From Dysgonomonas sp. 520 (GTDB lineage: Bacteria > Bacteroidota > Bacteroidia > Bacteroidales > Dysgonomonadaceae): DNA of 64,000 bases. The stretch is from assembly GCF_010501095.1 (NCBI RefSeq), contig NZ_QVMP01000011.1:128557-192556 (forward strand), given 5' to 3'. The notes below the pieces were generated by a model, which worked only from the letters and a program-made list of their open reading frames with translations, was not told the origin of the DNA and searched no databases. Shown one piece after another: positions 1-9,658 of this stretch. The number at the start of each line of letters is the position of its first letter. Within the stretch, counting starts at the first letter, position 1. A program made the translations under genes and the position numbers.

Positions 1-510
1 CATACCCGGATATATTGCAAATACCCTGTCTGCCTCAGCTAAAGTAGTCCGATCGGTTACTCCTGCAGCTAAAGTCTTATCTTTTAAGAAGTAAACATTT
101 GCCGGATACCAAAATCCATGGTCAGCAGACATTGCCGGCTTATCTACAGCTGTATAATAATCAAGAAAACAGCCTAAGCTATCTGCCATTATCACATTGT
201 TGTTCTGATTGATATTGTTCAATCTTGATTCATTTCCTTTTGGCCATGTAACAGCACTATTTTCATTATAAACATTAATCAACTGACCTCTGGTACCATT
301 TATAGTCTGCTTACTTGAGCCAGATGCAACTGTTGATGTTTTATTTGTATTAAAATGAACAAGAGCTGTTACATCTCCTGTAACCGGGTCTGTTGTCAAT
401 GATACTCCTCTTTCTAATTTTGTGGCATCGCCATCTGAAAACCTGAACTGAGCATTAGCAAGAACTGCGATACCAAATAATGCGGTAAACGCTAATAAAG
501 TTTTTTTCAT
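1..510 (-). CDS. Secreted protein of unknown function, C-terminus beyond window edge
   Basis: The frame is open from an ATG at 510 to the window edge (170 codons visible, no stop), so this is an incomplete gene. The N-terminus MKKTLLAFTALFGIAVLANA is a clear Sec signal peptide cleaved before a Gln. The mature part (QFRFSDGDATKLERGVSL...) has no motif I recognise. It lies 46 bp downstream of the leftward T9SS-sorted gene and is probably co-transcribed with it from the operator-bearing promoter near 1750. It could be a surface or periplasmic protein exported with its neighbour; no function is assigned. Confidence 0.75.
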   Translation of the reverse strand, partial: MKKTLLAFTALFGIAVLANAQFRFSDGDATKLERGVSLTTDPVTGDVTALVHFNTNKTSTVASGSSKQTINGTRGQLINVYNENSAVTWPKGNESRLNNINQNNNVIMADSLGCFLDYYTAVDKPAMSADHGFWYPANVYFLKDKTLAAGVTDRTTLAEADRVFAIYPGM

Positions 511-556
511 AATAGTTGTGTTTTTGTATTTAGATGTTTAGTTTTCTTTAAAATAT

Positions 557-1651
557 TTATTTGATTACTTGTTTTGTCACAACACCACTTTTTGTAATCG
601 CTTTTATAATATAAGCGCCGTTCGCCAAATCTGAAAGATCTATATCTGTTGTAGCTGTAATTGTTTTCACTGAGTTTCCTGACATATTATATACATTCAC
701 ATCTGCTTCTTCTGTAATTGTAAAAAAGCCATTTCCTCCTATAATTTTCACACCTTCTGCTAAAGAATTTCCAATACCACTACCTTCATTATAAACAGGC
801 AACGTATTAGGATTCACAGCATCTGAGCCATCTGAATTTTCTGCCTCACCATAAATTTTCAAATCATGCAATCTCACAATTTGTCTTTCGTGTGTTACTG
901 GTCTGATGCGGATAAAAACATTTTTTGTTCTAGCTGGAGTGAAATTCTCTTGCCAAACCATACCTCTACCCGACTCGTTCATATTTTCAGTTTGCATATC
1001 TTCCGGATATCTTAAAGCAGCTCCTTTAGGCGTGTATCTTATAGTATCCCATCTAACACTATTGTCTTCTTGCAAATAACCTATCTCTAAATGAAAACCT
1101 CTAGACTTTCCATAAGAAGATGTTGTATACTGGATAGCTCCCAGTTTTGCTATTTTTGATGTAACAAAACTACCTGCTCCATTTCCAGAAACGCCAGCCT
1201 CATTAGGACGGTCTCCATCATAATTATCATAAATTGCCATACAACCCACAGAAACATTATTCCAAGAGGCACCCAAGTTATCGCCTGAACCTACACCTCC
1301 AGGATTAGAAGTATAAAGCTGACCACTTTGAGTATCACATGTTGGCTGAATTTGACAATAATCTGCAAAAAATGTAATTTTAGCATTAGGCATGTTTTGC
1401 TGAGCATCAACATTTCCTTTCATTTCAAAAGTATCGTAATTGTCTCTGTCTATTCTACCAGAGCCACAATCCGCAGATGCCGATCTGGTTGCTCCTTCAT
1501 AATACCAATCTTGAAAATTTGTGCTATAAATCAACGCATGATCAGGCTTTTCAGACCAATCACTGTTACCATGATACTGTGCATTTACGCTAGTTGAAAC
1601 AGCAAGCAGAAAAACAACAAAGGAAGAAATTTGAGTAAATTTTCTTTTCAT
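557..1651 (-). CDS. Secreted protein with T9SS type A C-terminal sorting domain
   Basis: A 364-residue protein with a signal peptide (MKRKFTQISSFVVFLLAVSTSVNA, cleavage before Gln). The last ~70 residues (VNVYNMSGNSVKTI..., LANGAYIIKAITKSG, ending KQVIK) match the pattern of type IX secretion C-terminal sorting domains, so the protein should cross the outer membrane and be anchored or released. The central part, with FTPARTKNVFIRIRP and LHDLKIYGEA, looks like a beta-sandwich of the kind used for carbohydrate binding, but I cannot name a family. It is the first gene of a leftward operon whose promoter carries the same operator as the GntR gene, which ties it to the degradation locus. Confidence 0.8.
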   Translation of the reverse strand: MKRKFTQISSFVVFLLAVSTSVNAQYHGNSDWSEKPDHALIYSTNFQDWYYEGATRSASADCGSGRIDRDNYDTFEMKGNVDAQQNMPNAKITFFADYCQIQPTCDTQSGQLYTSNPGGVGSGDNLGASWNNVSVGCMAIYDNYDGDRPNEAGVSGNGAGSFVTSKIAKLGAIQYTTSSYGKSRGFHLEIGYLQEDNSVRWDTIRYTPKGAALRYPEDMQTENMNESGRGMVWQENFTPARTKNVFIRIRPVTHERQIVRLHDLKIYGEAENSDGSDAVNPNTLPVYNEGSGIGNSLAEGVKIIGGNGFFTITEEADVNVYNMSGNSVKTITATTDIDLSDLANGAYIIKAITKSGVVTKQVIK

Positions 1652-1721
1652 AATTTATGTTTTTATGGTTAAACTTTTAGTGTCTACAAGCAAGGACGAA
1701 AGATTTACAATTGAATCTACA

Positions 1722-1739
1722 CTATCCTGTGCTGTCCTG
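1722..1739 (-). promoter_or_regulatory. Pentamer-repeat operator, site A (leftward operon)
   Basis: Read on the minus strand the site is CAGGACAGCACAGGATAG, that is CAGGA-CAGCA-CAGGA-TAG with a 5-bp period. It starts six bases past the -7 box TACTTTTG (minus strand of 1746-1753), so a bound protein would cover the transcription start. The same pattern recurs at 1851-1868 and 40063-40085. The neighbouring GntR-type regulator is the obvious candidate ligand, which is inference. Confidence 0.65.
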
Positions 1740-1745
1740 ACAAAA

Positions 1746-1774
1746 CAAAAGTATCAAAAAAACACTTAATCAAA
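1746..1774 (-). promoter_or_regulatory. Bacteroidetes-type promoter of leftward operon
   Basis: On the minus strand TTTG (1771-1774) is followed after 17 bp by TACTTTTG (1746-1753). This fits the Bacteroidetes -33 TTTG / -7 TAnnTTTG consensus. It is positioned to transcribe the T9SS-sorted gene starting at 1651. Confidence 0.6.
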
Positions 1775-1836
1775 AAAACTTTATCAAATGTTTAAGAACA
1801 TGTTTTAAAAAAAACCATTTTTAGAAAAAAAATAAC

Positions 1837-1844
1837 TTCCTTTG
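1837..1844 (+). promoter_or_regulatory. Putative -7 box of the GntR regulator operon
   Basis: TTCCTTTG is one mismatch from TAnnTTTG and lies directly upstream of operator site B. A -33 box is only weakly visible (TTTT at 1818-1821). Transcription would start near 1852, upstream of the ATG at 1920. Confidence 0.4.
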
Positions 1845-1850
1845 TACTTT

Positions 1851-1868
1851 CAGGATAGAACAGGACAG
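1851..1868 (+). promoter_or_regulatory. Pentamer-repeat operator, site B (regulator promoter)
   Basis: CAGGATAGAACAGGACAG reads as CAGGA-TAGAA-CAGGA-CAG with a 5-bp period, and its two CAGGAYAG half-sites are spaced 10 bp apart. It lies just after the -7 box, implying autoregulation of the GntR-type gene that starts 50 bp downstream. It also argues that the coding region does not begin at the upstream TTG at 1842. Confidence 0.65.
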
Positions 1869-1919
1869 TACAACAAAAGTAATATCTTGAAACATAAAAT
1901 AACTATTATTAAGAATACT

Positions 1920-2903
1920 ATGGTATTAGAATTCGACCCCAATAAAAGCAAAGTTCGACAATTGGCCGATGCTATTCGCACAGCAATTTCGAGTGGAGAA
2001 TATAAGGAAGGTGACGCCCTCCCGTCTATCAATAAAATCAGCTCTGAGCATGGGTTGGCTCGGGATACTGTATATAAAGCTTTTCAGGATTTAAAGGAAA
2101 AAGGAATTATAGAATCTGCTCCCACAAAAGGATATTTTGTGTCTAACACTGTGAACAATATATTCGTCCTACTCGATATATTCAGCCCGTATAAAGATAA
2201 CTTTTACAAGGAGTTGACTGCAAATCTTCCTTTGAACTACAAGCTCGACCTGTATTTTCATCACTACAACAAAAGATCGTTCAATCACATGATATTGGAC
2301 AGCATCGGACGTTACGATTTGTATCTGATTACAAACCTGACAAATGACATCTACTCCGATGTTCTGGACAGATTGGACAATAGCAAGGTTTTATTGGTCG
2401 ACTTGGGGAAATTCAAGAAAGACAAATTCTCGTATGTCTGCCAGGGTTTTGATACAACTTTGTACGACTGCCTTACTTCGGGATTAAGCAAATTGAAAAA
2501 ATATAAAGAAATAGATTTCATCATAAAACCCGACTCGGAACATCCCAGCAGTTCGATACCCTATTTCATACAGTTTTGTGAAGACAACGGCTTCAGATAT
2601 AAGTTCATCGAATCCGACTTCGGATATTCGGACATAACTCCCGGAACGGTTTACCTGACTGCAAATCATAACGATATGATAAAGATGGTAAAACTTTGCC
2701 GATCGTTAAACTACAAGTTGGGCGAAGACGTTGGCTTGATAACTTTTAACGATGCTCCAATGTTGGAAGTAATAGAAAACGGTATTACCGTGATTTCGAC
2801 CGATTTCCGTCAAATGGGTAAACTGGCTGCCGAATACATTAAAACAAGAAATAAAATTCAAACTTATATACCTACAAAATTAATTTGTAGAGGTTCACTA
2901 TAA
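1920..2903 (+). CDS. GntR-family transcriptional regulator with LacI-like effector domain
   Basis: A 327-residue protein beginning at the ATG at 1920. The frame stays open upstream to a TTG at 1842, but that extension would run through the promoter and operator, and the GntR fold starts at MVLEFDPNKSK. Residues ~8-75 form the winged helix (QLADAIRTAISSGEYKEGDALPS, then LARDTVYKAF), ending in the wing motif TKGYFV. Residues ~80-327 resemble a periplasmic-binding-protein/LacI-type sugar sensor (GEDVGLITFNDAP, FRQMGKLAAEYI). This architecture is shared with Bacteroidetes sugar repressors such as FucR and with Bacillus AraR. It heads the rightward gene cluster (32 bp to the next gene), so it probably senses an RG-II monosaccharide; the effector is unknown. 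Confidence 0.85.
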   Translation: MVLEFDPNKSKVRQLADAIRTAISSGEYKEGDALPSINKISSEHGLARDTVYKAFQDLKEKGIIESAPTKGYFVSNTVNNIFVLLDIFSPYKDNFYKELTANLPLNYKLDLYFHHYNKRSFNHMILDSIGRYDLYLITNLTNDIYSDVLDRLDNSKVLLVDLGKFKKDKFSYVCQGFDTTLYDCLTSGLSKLKKYKEIDFIIKPDSEHPSSSIPYFIQFCEDNGFRYKFIESDFGYSDITPGTVYLTANHNDMIKMVKLCRSLNYKLGEDVGLITFNDAPMLEVIENGITVISTDFRQMGKLAAEYIKTRNKIQTYIPTKLICRGSL

Positions 2904-2935
2904 ACATATATACATTATTTAAATAGGATCATAAT

Positions 2936-5548
2936 ATGATACGTTTATTTACTTACATACTATCAATATTTTTTTTTCTTTTTATCAATAACTGTATAAA
3001 TGCCACGAATTATCAACCGGAATTCTCTGTAGCCGGATTTTATAATTTAGAAAACTCAGGCCGCACAGTATACAATTTCAATGTGGGTTGGCGTTTCATG
3101 AAAGGTGATATAAAAGGTGCTGAAAAATTGGATTTTGACGACTCAAGATGGGATGTTGTATCCACACCTCATACTGTTCAGCTAGTGCCTGCCGAAGCTA
3201 GCGGCGGACGAAACTACCAAGGACCGGCATGGTATCGGAAGCATTTTGTTGTGGATGAATCGCTTAAAGATAAACTTATCAACATCTATTTCGAAGCGGC
3301 AATGGGCAAATCTGTTGTCTACCTGAATGGAGAAAAAGTCGCGGAACATCTCGGGGGTTACCTCCCTTTCAGCATAGAGTTGACTCAACATGGAGTGAAA
3401 GCCGGAGACAAATGCCTGATTGCCGTATTGGTAGATAATTCGGACAACAGGGACTTTCCTCCCGGAAAAAAGCAAGCTACGCTCGACTTCACCTATCACG
3501 GCGGCATCTATCGTGATGTGTGGATGATCGCAACTTCAAAAATTCACTTGACAGACCCGAATAAAGAAAATAAAACTGCCGGAGGTGGAATCTTTGTGCA
3601 ATATGGCGAAATCAATAAAAAGAAAGCTGATTTAAGCATTTCGACAGATGTTAAGAATTCGTCTAACACAACACAATCTATCACGATAGAGAACAAGATA
3701 ACCGACCAAACAGGTAAGACTATAAAGACTTTAAAAAACAACGTTCAATTGAAAGTTAATGAGTCGAAACAAATTATTCAAAAAACGACCTTAGATAACC
3801 CTAACCTCTGGTATCCTGACGCTCCTCATTTGTATAAAGTAGAAACAAAAGTTGTTTCAAAAAATGGAGCGCCGCTGGATGGAGGTATTACTCGCATAGG
3901 AATAAGAAAAACGGAGTTCAGAGGTGTTGACGGTTTCTGGCTGAACGGAGAACCTGCCGACAAATTGATTGGAGGGAATCGCCACCAAGACTTTGCGTAT
4001 GTGGGCAATGCCATGCCTAACAGTCAGCACTGGAAAGACGCAAAGAAGTTGCGTGATGGAGGTTATCGCATCATCCGTGTAGCTCATTATCCGCAAGATC
4101 CTTCGTTTATGGATGCTTGCGACGAACTTGGGATGTTTGTCATAGTAGCAACTCCGGGATGGCAATATTGGAACAAAGACCCTCAATTTGCAGAATATGT
4201 GTACGATGATATTCGCAATATGATTCGTCGGGATAGGAATCACCCTTCTGTTCTGATGTGGGAACCGATTTTGAACGAAACCCGTTTTCCGCTCGATTTT
4301 ACTCTCAAAGCGCAACAAATTACTCATGAAGAATATCCCGGATCATTTTGTGTTGCAGACCACCATTCGGCAGGTGTAGCCGAAAACTTCGAAGTAGTTT
4401 ACGGATGGCCAAAAGATGTGGGCAACTTCAAACAATGTATCTTCACCCGTGAATTTGCGGAGAATGTAGACGATTGGTATGCACACAACACAAACAACCG
4501 TGCTTCAAGAAGTTGGGGCGAAGTGCCTCTCCTTGTTCAAGCACTGCAACTGGCAAAAGCATACGACGAAATGTATCCGGAAAGCCGTCAATTCATCGGC
4601 GGAGCGCAATGGCATCCGTTCGATCATCAAAGAGGTTATCACCCAGACCCTTATTGGGGTGGAGTGATGGATGCTTTCCGTCAGCCGAAATATTCTTACT
4701 ATATGTTTAAAAGTCAGGTTGATGCAAAGCTGAAACATCCATTGGCTGAAACAGGGCCTATGGTATTCATTGCTCACGAGATATCTCCATTCTCCGGTCC
4801 TGATGTTACGGTTTTCACCAATTGCGATGAAGTTCGCCTGATTGCATACGAAACCGATACACTTATCCAGAAAGTGCCACGAGAAAAATATGGCATGCCT
4901 AATCCTCCTGTAACTTTCAATAATGTATACTACTTCAACGATATGCGCAAATATCCGTATGTGGAGAAGCAATGGCAAAAAGTTTCTTTCGTTGCCGAAG
5001 GACTGATTGATGGCAAAGTTGTATGTAGCACAAAGAAAATGCCTTCAAGAAGATCAACAAAGTTGAGATTATCTATTGATAATGCAGGTCAGAAGTTAGA
5101 GGCAAACGGCTCCGACTTTATCCCTGTGATATGTGAAGTTACCGACGACGAGGGAAATGTAAGAAGATATGCAAAGGAGAACATCCTTTTCTCGATTGAG
5201 GGTGAGGGCGAAATAATAGGGAATGACCGGATAGGCGCAAATCCCCGTGCCGTAGAGTTCGGGTCTGCTCCTGTTTTGGTCAGATCTACCTTAAAAGCAG
5301 GCAAAATAAAGGTCAATGCCAGAGTTTTGTTTGAAGGAGAACATGCCCCAACACCGGCATCTATCGAGTTTGAAAGCACATCGTCAAAATATCCTTTAGT
5401 GTATTTGGAAAAACCACAAATAAATCAAACAGTTGCTTTTGGCAGTTCCTATCAAAGACAAATGACAGAGGAAGAAAAGCAAAAAATGCTGAACGAAGTT
5501 GAACTTCAACAAACCGAATTCGGAGAAAAAAACACTGATAAAAAATAA
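2936..5548 (+). CDS. Glycoside hydrolase family 2, secreted
   Basis: An 870-residue protein with an N-terminal hydrophobic signal peptide. A jelly-roll domain ([21 protein letters not shown]...) and an Ig-like domain precede a TIM barrel (~330-620) with [16 protein letters not shown] and [20 protein letters not shown]. The predicted acid/base is Glu448 in EPILNE and the predicted nucleophile is Glu506 in TREFAEN. C-terminal beta-sandwich domains ([12 protein letters not shown], then a Big-like segment to ~800) follow. GH2 members in RG-II loci cleave beta-galacturonosyl, beta-glucuronosyl or beta-galactosyl links; which one applies here cannot be told from sequence. A short hairpin overlaps its stop codon before the L-fucose isomerase gene. 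Confidence 0.85.
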   Translation: MIRLFTYILSIFFFLFINNCINATNYQPEFSVAGFYNLENSGRTVYNFNVGWRFMKGDIKGAEKLDFDDSRWDVVSTPHTVQLVPAEASGGRNYQGPAWYRKHFVVDESLKDKLINIYFEAAMGKSVVYLNGEKVAEHLGGYLPFSIELTQHGVKAGDKCLIAVLVDNSDNRDFPPGKKQATLDFTYHGGIYRDVWMIATSKIHLTDPNKENKTAGGGIFVQYGEINKKKADLSISTDVKNSSNTTQSITIENKITDQTGKTIKTLKNNVQLKVNESKQIIQKTTLDNPNLWYPDAPHLYKVETKVVSKNGAPLDGGITRIGIRKTEFRGVDGFWLNGEPADKLIGGNRHQDFAYVGNAMPNSQHWKDAKKLRDGGYRIIRVAHYPQDPSFMDACDELGMFVIVATPGWQYWNKDPQFAEYVYDDIRNMIRRDRNHPSVLMWEPILNETRFPLDFTLKAQQITHEEYPGSFCVADHHSAGVAENFEVVYGWPKDVGNFKQCIFTREFAENVDDWYAHNTNNRASRSWGEVPLLVQALQLAKAYDEMYPESRQFIGGAQWHPFDHQRGYHPDPYWGGVMDAFRQPKYSYYMFKSQVDAKLKHPLAETGPMVFIAHEISPFSGPDVTVFTNCDEVRLIAYETDTLIQKVPREKYGMPNPPVTFNNVYYFNDMRKYPYVEKQWQKVSFVAEGLIDGKVVCSTKKMPSRRSTKLRLSIDNAGQKLEANGSDFIPVICEVTDDEGNVRRYAKENILFSIEGEGEIIGNDRIGANPRAVEFGSAPVLVRSTLKAGKIKVNARVLFEGEHAPTPASIEFESTSSKYPLVYLEKPQINQTVAFGSSYQRQMTEEEKQKMLNEVELQQTEFGEKNTDKK

Positions 5549-5563
5549 GGTCACAGACCTTTT
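5547..5563 (+). terminator. Short hairpin AAGGTC-ACA-GACCTT plus T run
   Basis: A 6-bp perfect stem with an ACA loop followed by TT, overlapping the TAA stop of the GH2 gene. The same hairpin occurs at 22696-22713. It resembles a weak intrinsic terminator or processing site; with only 38 bp to the next gene it may attenuate rather than end transcription. Confidence 0.4.
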
Positions 5564-5586
5564 ATAAAAATATAACACACACGCTT

Positions 5587-7365
5587 ATGAAAAAGAATGA
5601 ATATCCCAAAATAGGAATCCGCCCTATTATTGACGGACGGAGAAAGGGAATCAGGGAATCTCTGGAAGAAACAACTATGAATATGGCAAAAAATGTAGCC
5701 AAATTCTATTCCGAAAATCTTCGTTACCCGAATGGTGAACCGGTAGAATGTATCATCGCCGACACTTGTATCGGAGGTGTGAAGGAAGCTGCAAATTGCG
5801 TCGAAAAATTCAAGAATAACAACGTCGGACTAACCTTGTCCGTTACTCCATGTTGGTGCTACGGCTCCGAAACCATTGATATGGACCCGCTCATCCCGAA
5901 AGCTATTTGGGGATTCAACGGAACGGAACGTCCGGGAGCTGTTTATCTGGCTGCTGCCCTGGCTGCACATACTCAAAAAGGACTGCCTACATTTGGCATA
6001 TATGGTCGTGACGTACAAGACCTTGGCGACATGAGCATCCCCGAAGATGTTCAGGAAAAACTTCTTCGTTTTGCTAAAGCCGGATTGGCTGTTGCCATAA
6101 TGAGAGGAAAGTCTTATCTGGCAATCGGCAGTGTTTCGATGGGTATTGCTGGTTCAATTGTCAACCCCGAATTTTTACAGGAATATCTGGGTATGCGTGC
6201 CGAATTTGTTGATTGCTCTGAAATATTGCGCCGTATTCAATTAGAGATTTACGACAAAGAAGAATATAAAAAGGCTTTGGAATGGACGAAGAAAAATTGT
6301 GCCGTTAACGAAGCTCAAGATCATAATCCTGCACACTTAGTAAAATCGCGTGAGCAAAAGGATAAAGACTGGGAGTTTGTGGTGAAAATGACTCTTATCA
6401 TGCGTGACCTGATGATCGGAAATCCCGTATTGGATGGTATGGACTGGAAGGAAGAGGCAATGGGGCACAATGCTATTGCCGGAGGATTTCAAGGACAAAG
6501 ACAATGGACCGACTTCATGCCAAACGGAGACTTCTCTGAAGCTATTCTGAACTCATCGTTCGACTGGAACGGGATACGTGAGCCTTTCACCTTTGCCACA
6601 GAAGACGACCATTTGAATGGTATCAGCATGCTATTCAGCAAATTATTGACAAACAGATCTCAGATATTTGCAGACGTTAGAACATATTGGAGTCCTGAGT
6701 CCATTGAACGTGTCACAGGCTGGAAACCTGACGGCATACTCTCACAAGGAGCGATACACCTAATCAATTCGGGAGCTTGCACTCTGGATGGAACAGGTCA
6801 ACAATCCGACAAAGACGGCAATCCGGTGATGAAGCCTTTCTGGGATATTACAGAGCAAGAAGTAGAAAAAATGCTGGGAGCAACTAAATGGTGCCCTGCG
6901 TCATTAGAATATTTCAGGGGAGGAGGCTATTCCTCCAAGTTCTTGTCGAAAGCAGGAATGCCCGTTACAATGTGCCGCCTGAATCTGGTGAAAGGTCTTG
7001 GACCAGTTCTTCAAATAGCAGAGGGTGTGACAGCTACATTCCCCGAAGAAGTTTTCAACGCAATAGATCAACGCACCGATAAAACATGGCCTAGCACATT
7101 CTTTGTGCCTCGCCTCACAGGAAAGGGACACTTTAAAGATGTATACTCAGTAATGAATTATTGGGGAGCAAATCATGGTGCTATAAGTTTCGGGCACATC
7201 GGCGCAGACCTTATTTCTCTGGCTTCAATGCTTTCAATACCTGTATGTATGCACAATGTGGACGAAGATAAGATATTCCGTCCGTCGGCTTGGGCTGCTT
7301 ATGGATCGGATATTGAAGGTTCTGACTATCGTGCATGCGCAACATACGGGCCATTATATAAATAG
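5587..7365 (+). CDS. fucI: L-fucose isomerase
   Basis: A 592-residue cytoplasmic enzyme that aligns along its whole length with E. coli FucI (for example [57 protein letters not shown]). The metal-site residues E337, D361 and H528 of E. coli FucI correspond here to Glu339 (ATEDD), Asp363 (FADVRTYW) and His530 (GANHG), a constant offset of two. It converts L-fucose to L-fuculose and usually also acts on D-arabinose; L-galactose is a possible substrate in this setting. No fuculokinase or fuculose-phosphate aldolase gene lies in the window, so the downstream steps are elsewhere or differ. Confidence 0.95.
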   Translation: MKKNEYPKIGIRPIIDGRRKGIRESLEETTMNMAKNVAKFYSENLRYPNGEPVECIIADTCIGGVKEAANCVEKFKNNNVGLTLSVTPCWCYGSETIDMDPLIPKAIWGFNGTERPGAVYLAAALAAHTQKGLPTFGIYGRDVQDLGDMSIPEDVQEKLLRFAKAGLAVAIMRGKSYLAIGSVSMGIAGSIVNPEFLQEYLGMRAEFVDCSEILRRIQLEIYDKEEYKKALEWTKKNCAVNEAQDHNPAHLVKSREQKDKDWEFVVKMTLIMRDLMIGNPVLDGMDWKEEAMGHNAIAGGFQGQRQWTDFMPNGDFSEAILNSSFDWNGIREPFTFATEDDHLNGISMLFSKLLTNRSQIFADVRTYWSPESIERVTGWKPDGILSQGAIHLINSGACTLDGTGQQSDKDGNPVMKPFWDITEQEVEKMLGATKWCPASLEYFRGGGYSSKFLSKAGMPVTMCRLNLVKGLGPVLQIAEGVTATFPEEVFNAIDQRTDKTWPSTFFVPRLTGKGHFKDVYSVMNYWGANHGAISFGHIGADLISLASMLSIPVCMHNVDEDKIFRPSAWAAYGSDIEGSDYRACATYGPLYK

Positions 7366-7385
7366 TTACGAGTAAACAATTTACT

Positions 7386-8639
7386 ATGAGCACCTTAAGC
7401 GAAAAGAAATCTTATCCTTGGTTGGTAGTGGCAATGCTATGGTTTGTAGCATTGCTCAACTACATGGATCGCCAAATGCTATCCACGATGCGACCTTTCA
7501 TGATGGAAGATGTATCGGAGTTGGTATCTGCTGCAAATTTCGGTCGATTAATGGCTATTTTCCTCTGGATATATGCACTTATGAGTCCTATATCGGGATT
7601 AATAGCAGACAGATTGAACAGAAAATGGCTAATTGTAGGAAGTTTATTCACATGGTCTGCCGTAACAATGCTCATGGGATATGCCGACTCGTTCAACGAA
7701 CTATATGCACTACGTGCCGTGATGGGGATCAGCGAAGCATTTTATATCCCTGCCGGGTTGTCATTAATTGCAGATTATCATCAAGGTAAGACACGTTCTC
7801 TGGCTGTCGGGTTTCATACCACAGGTGTTTATCTGGGTCAGGCTTTTGGTGGTTTTGGGGCAGTTGTTGCCGGAGCATTCACTTGGCAGGCAACCTTCCA
7901 TACTTTCGGTTTGATTGGTATAGTGTATTGCGTAGTCTTAATCCTGTTCTTACGTGAAAAGAAAACCTATGTTATTGACAAAAGTGAGAAGAAGTCCTTC
8001 AAAATGGAACTTTCGTCGATGGGAAAAGCCTTGACCGTATTGTTCACAAACATTTCGTTCTGGGTCATTTTGTTCTATTTTTCTGCGCCGAGCCTTCCGG
8101 GTTGGGCAACGAAAAACTGGCTACCTACCCTGTTCTCGAACAGTTTAGGCATAGACATGGAACACGCCGGACCAATGGCAACCATAACCATAGCTATGGC
8201 ATCGCTTGTTGGGGTGCTTATCGGAGGAGTTATGTCAGACAAATGGGTTCAGAAAAACCTTCGGGGACGAATTTTTACGGGAGTCATCGGCTTGGGATTA
8301 ACCATTCCTGCCCTATTTCTGCTCGGATTCGGAAACAATCTGCCGATGATAGTCTCAGGGGCATTATGCTTTGGTTTGGGATTCGGAATGTTTGATGTAA
8401 ACAGCATGCCTATCTTGTGTCAATTCGTTTCGCCTCGCTATCGTGCAACAGGATACGGATTAATGAACCTTGCCGGAATATCTGCCGGAGCAGTAATAAC
8501 CAGTTTCCTCGGAAAATCGATAGATGCAGGAAACTTGGGGCAAGACTTTGCTATGCTGACCATTGTGGTAGCCATTGCCATTGTGCTTAACCTGGTTGTT
8601 CTAAAACCAAAAGTAATTGACAAAACAGATGATAACTAA
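7386..8639 (+). CDS. MFS transporter, anion:cation symporter (hexuronate/sugar-acid type)
   Basis: A 417-residue membrane protein with about 12 hydrophobic segments. The start (YPWLVVAMLWFVALLNYMDRQMLS) and the loop motif GLIADRLNRKWLI are typical of the ACS subgroup that includes ExuT and sialic/hexuronic acid porters. It starts 20 bp after fucI and 41 bp before a DHDPS/NAL-family aldolase gene. That pairing recalls nanT-nanA loci and favours an acidic sugar as cargo, though L-fucose cannot be excluded. Confidence 0.8.
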   Translation: MSTLSEKKSYPWLVVAMLWFVALLNYMDRQMLSTMRPFMMEDVSELVSAANFGRLMAIFLWIYALMSPISGLIADRLNRKWLIVGSLFTWSAVTMLMGYADSFNELYALRAVMGISEAFYIPAGLSLIADYHQGKTRSLAVGFHTTGVYLGQAFGGFGAVVAGAFTWQATFHTFGLIGIVYCVVLILFLREKKTYVIDKSEKKSFKMELSSMGKALTVLFTNISFWVILFYFSAPSLPGWATKNWLPTLFSNSLGIDMEHAGPMATITIAMASLVGVLIGGVMSDKWVQKNLRGRIFTGVIGLGLTIPALFLLGFGNNLPMIVSGALCFGLGFGMFDVNSMPILCQFVSPRYRATGYGLMNLAGISAGAVITSFLGKSIDAGNLGQDFAMLTIVVAIAIVLNLVVLKPKVIDKTDDN

Positions 8640-8680
8640 ACCTTTAACGCATAACTAAATCAAACAAATAATATAAAAAT

Positions 8681-9598
8681 ATGAACACATATAAAACACC
8701 CAGAGGAATTATTCCTCCAATGATTACGCCTCTTCTTGACACCGATACTCTTGACGAAAAAGGTGTAGAAAACCTTGTAGAACACCTGATTGAAGGTGGT
8801 GTAAGTGGAATTTTCGTTCTCGGAACAACGGGAGAGGCTCAACACTTGAGCATGAAAATAAAGACAGAACTTGTTGTCAAAACCTGTGCTTGTGCCAAGG
8901 GTCGTGTTCCTGTGTTGGTGGGAATTACAGATACGTCTGTCTATGAAAGCATTAAGCTGGCAAAAATTGCAGCAGAACATGGTGCTAGTGCAGTTGTTTG
9001 CGCTCCTCCTTACTATTTTGCTTTGGGTCAACCCGAACTAATTGAATATTACGAGTTTCTGGCTAATGAAAGCCCTCTCCCACTCTATTTATATAACATG
9101 CCATCGCATACCAAAACGATGATAGAATTGGGAACGGTAGAAGTTTTAGCAAAACACCCTAACATTGTGGGACTTAAAGACAGCTCGGCAAATGGAGTAT
9201 ATTTTTGCAAGTTGCTGAATATGTTTAAAGACCAACCTGAATTCGGGTTATATGTTGGTCCGGAAGAAATGATGTCTTCTGTTGCTTTACTTGGTGCTCA
9301 CGGTGGCGTTTCGGGTGGTGCAAACGTTTATCCCAGAATATTTGTAGACCTTTACAATGCGGCGGCAAATAAGGATGTTGATAAAACAATTGAACTGCAA
9401 AACAAAATGATTTGCATCAGTAACGAATTGTTCGGAATCGGAAAATTCGGATCAAGCTACATCAAAGGAATAAAAACAGCACTTTCGTTGAAAGGTATTT
9501 GCAGCGACCATCTTGCTCAACCATTCAATTTATTTAAAAATCCTGAAAAGGAAAAAGTAAAAGCTGTTGTTGAACATTTAGATAAATTTTTAAAGTAA
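8681..9598 (+). CDS. Dihydrodipicolinate synthase / N-acetylneuraminate lyase family aldolase
   Basis: A 305-residue class I aldolase-fold protein. It has the family motif GTTGEAQHLS, the conserved Tyr138 (LYNMPSHT) and the Schiff-base Lys166 (GLKDSS). Members cleave or form 2-keto-3-deoxy acids with pyruvate. The genome context (sugar degradation, adjacent acid-sugar MFS) argues for catabolism rather than lysine synthesis. Candidate substrates are 2-keto-3-deoxy-fuconate or -rhamnonate, or the RG-II acids Kdo and Dha, which are themselves 2-keto-3-deoxy acids. The specificity is not readable from sequence. Confidence 0.85.
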   Translation: MNTYKTPRGIIPPMITPLLDTDTLDEKGVENLVEHLIEGGVSGIFVLGTTGEAQHLSMKIKTELVVKTCACAKGRVPVLVGITDTSVYESIKLAKIAAEHGASAVVCAPPYYFALGQPELIEYYEFLANESPLPLYLYNMPSHTKTMIELGTVEVLAKHPNIVGLKDSSANGVYFCKLLNMFKDQPEFGLYVGPEEMMSSVALLGAHGGVSGGANVYPRIFVDLYNAAANKDVDKTIELQNKMICISNELFGIGKFGSSYIKGIKTALSLKGICSDHLAQPFNLFKNPEKEKVKAVVEHLDKFLK

Positions 9599-9658
9599 CA
9601 CCTCTCCCTAACCCTCTCCAAAAGAGAGGGAATAAACTCCACCTTTTGGGGGTGGTTT

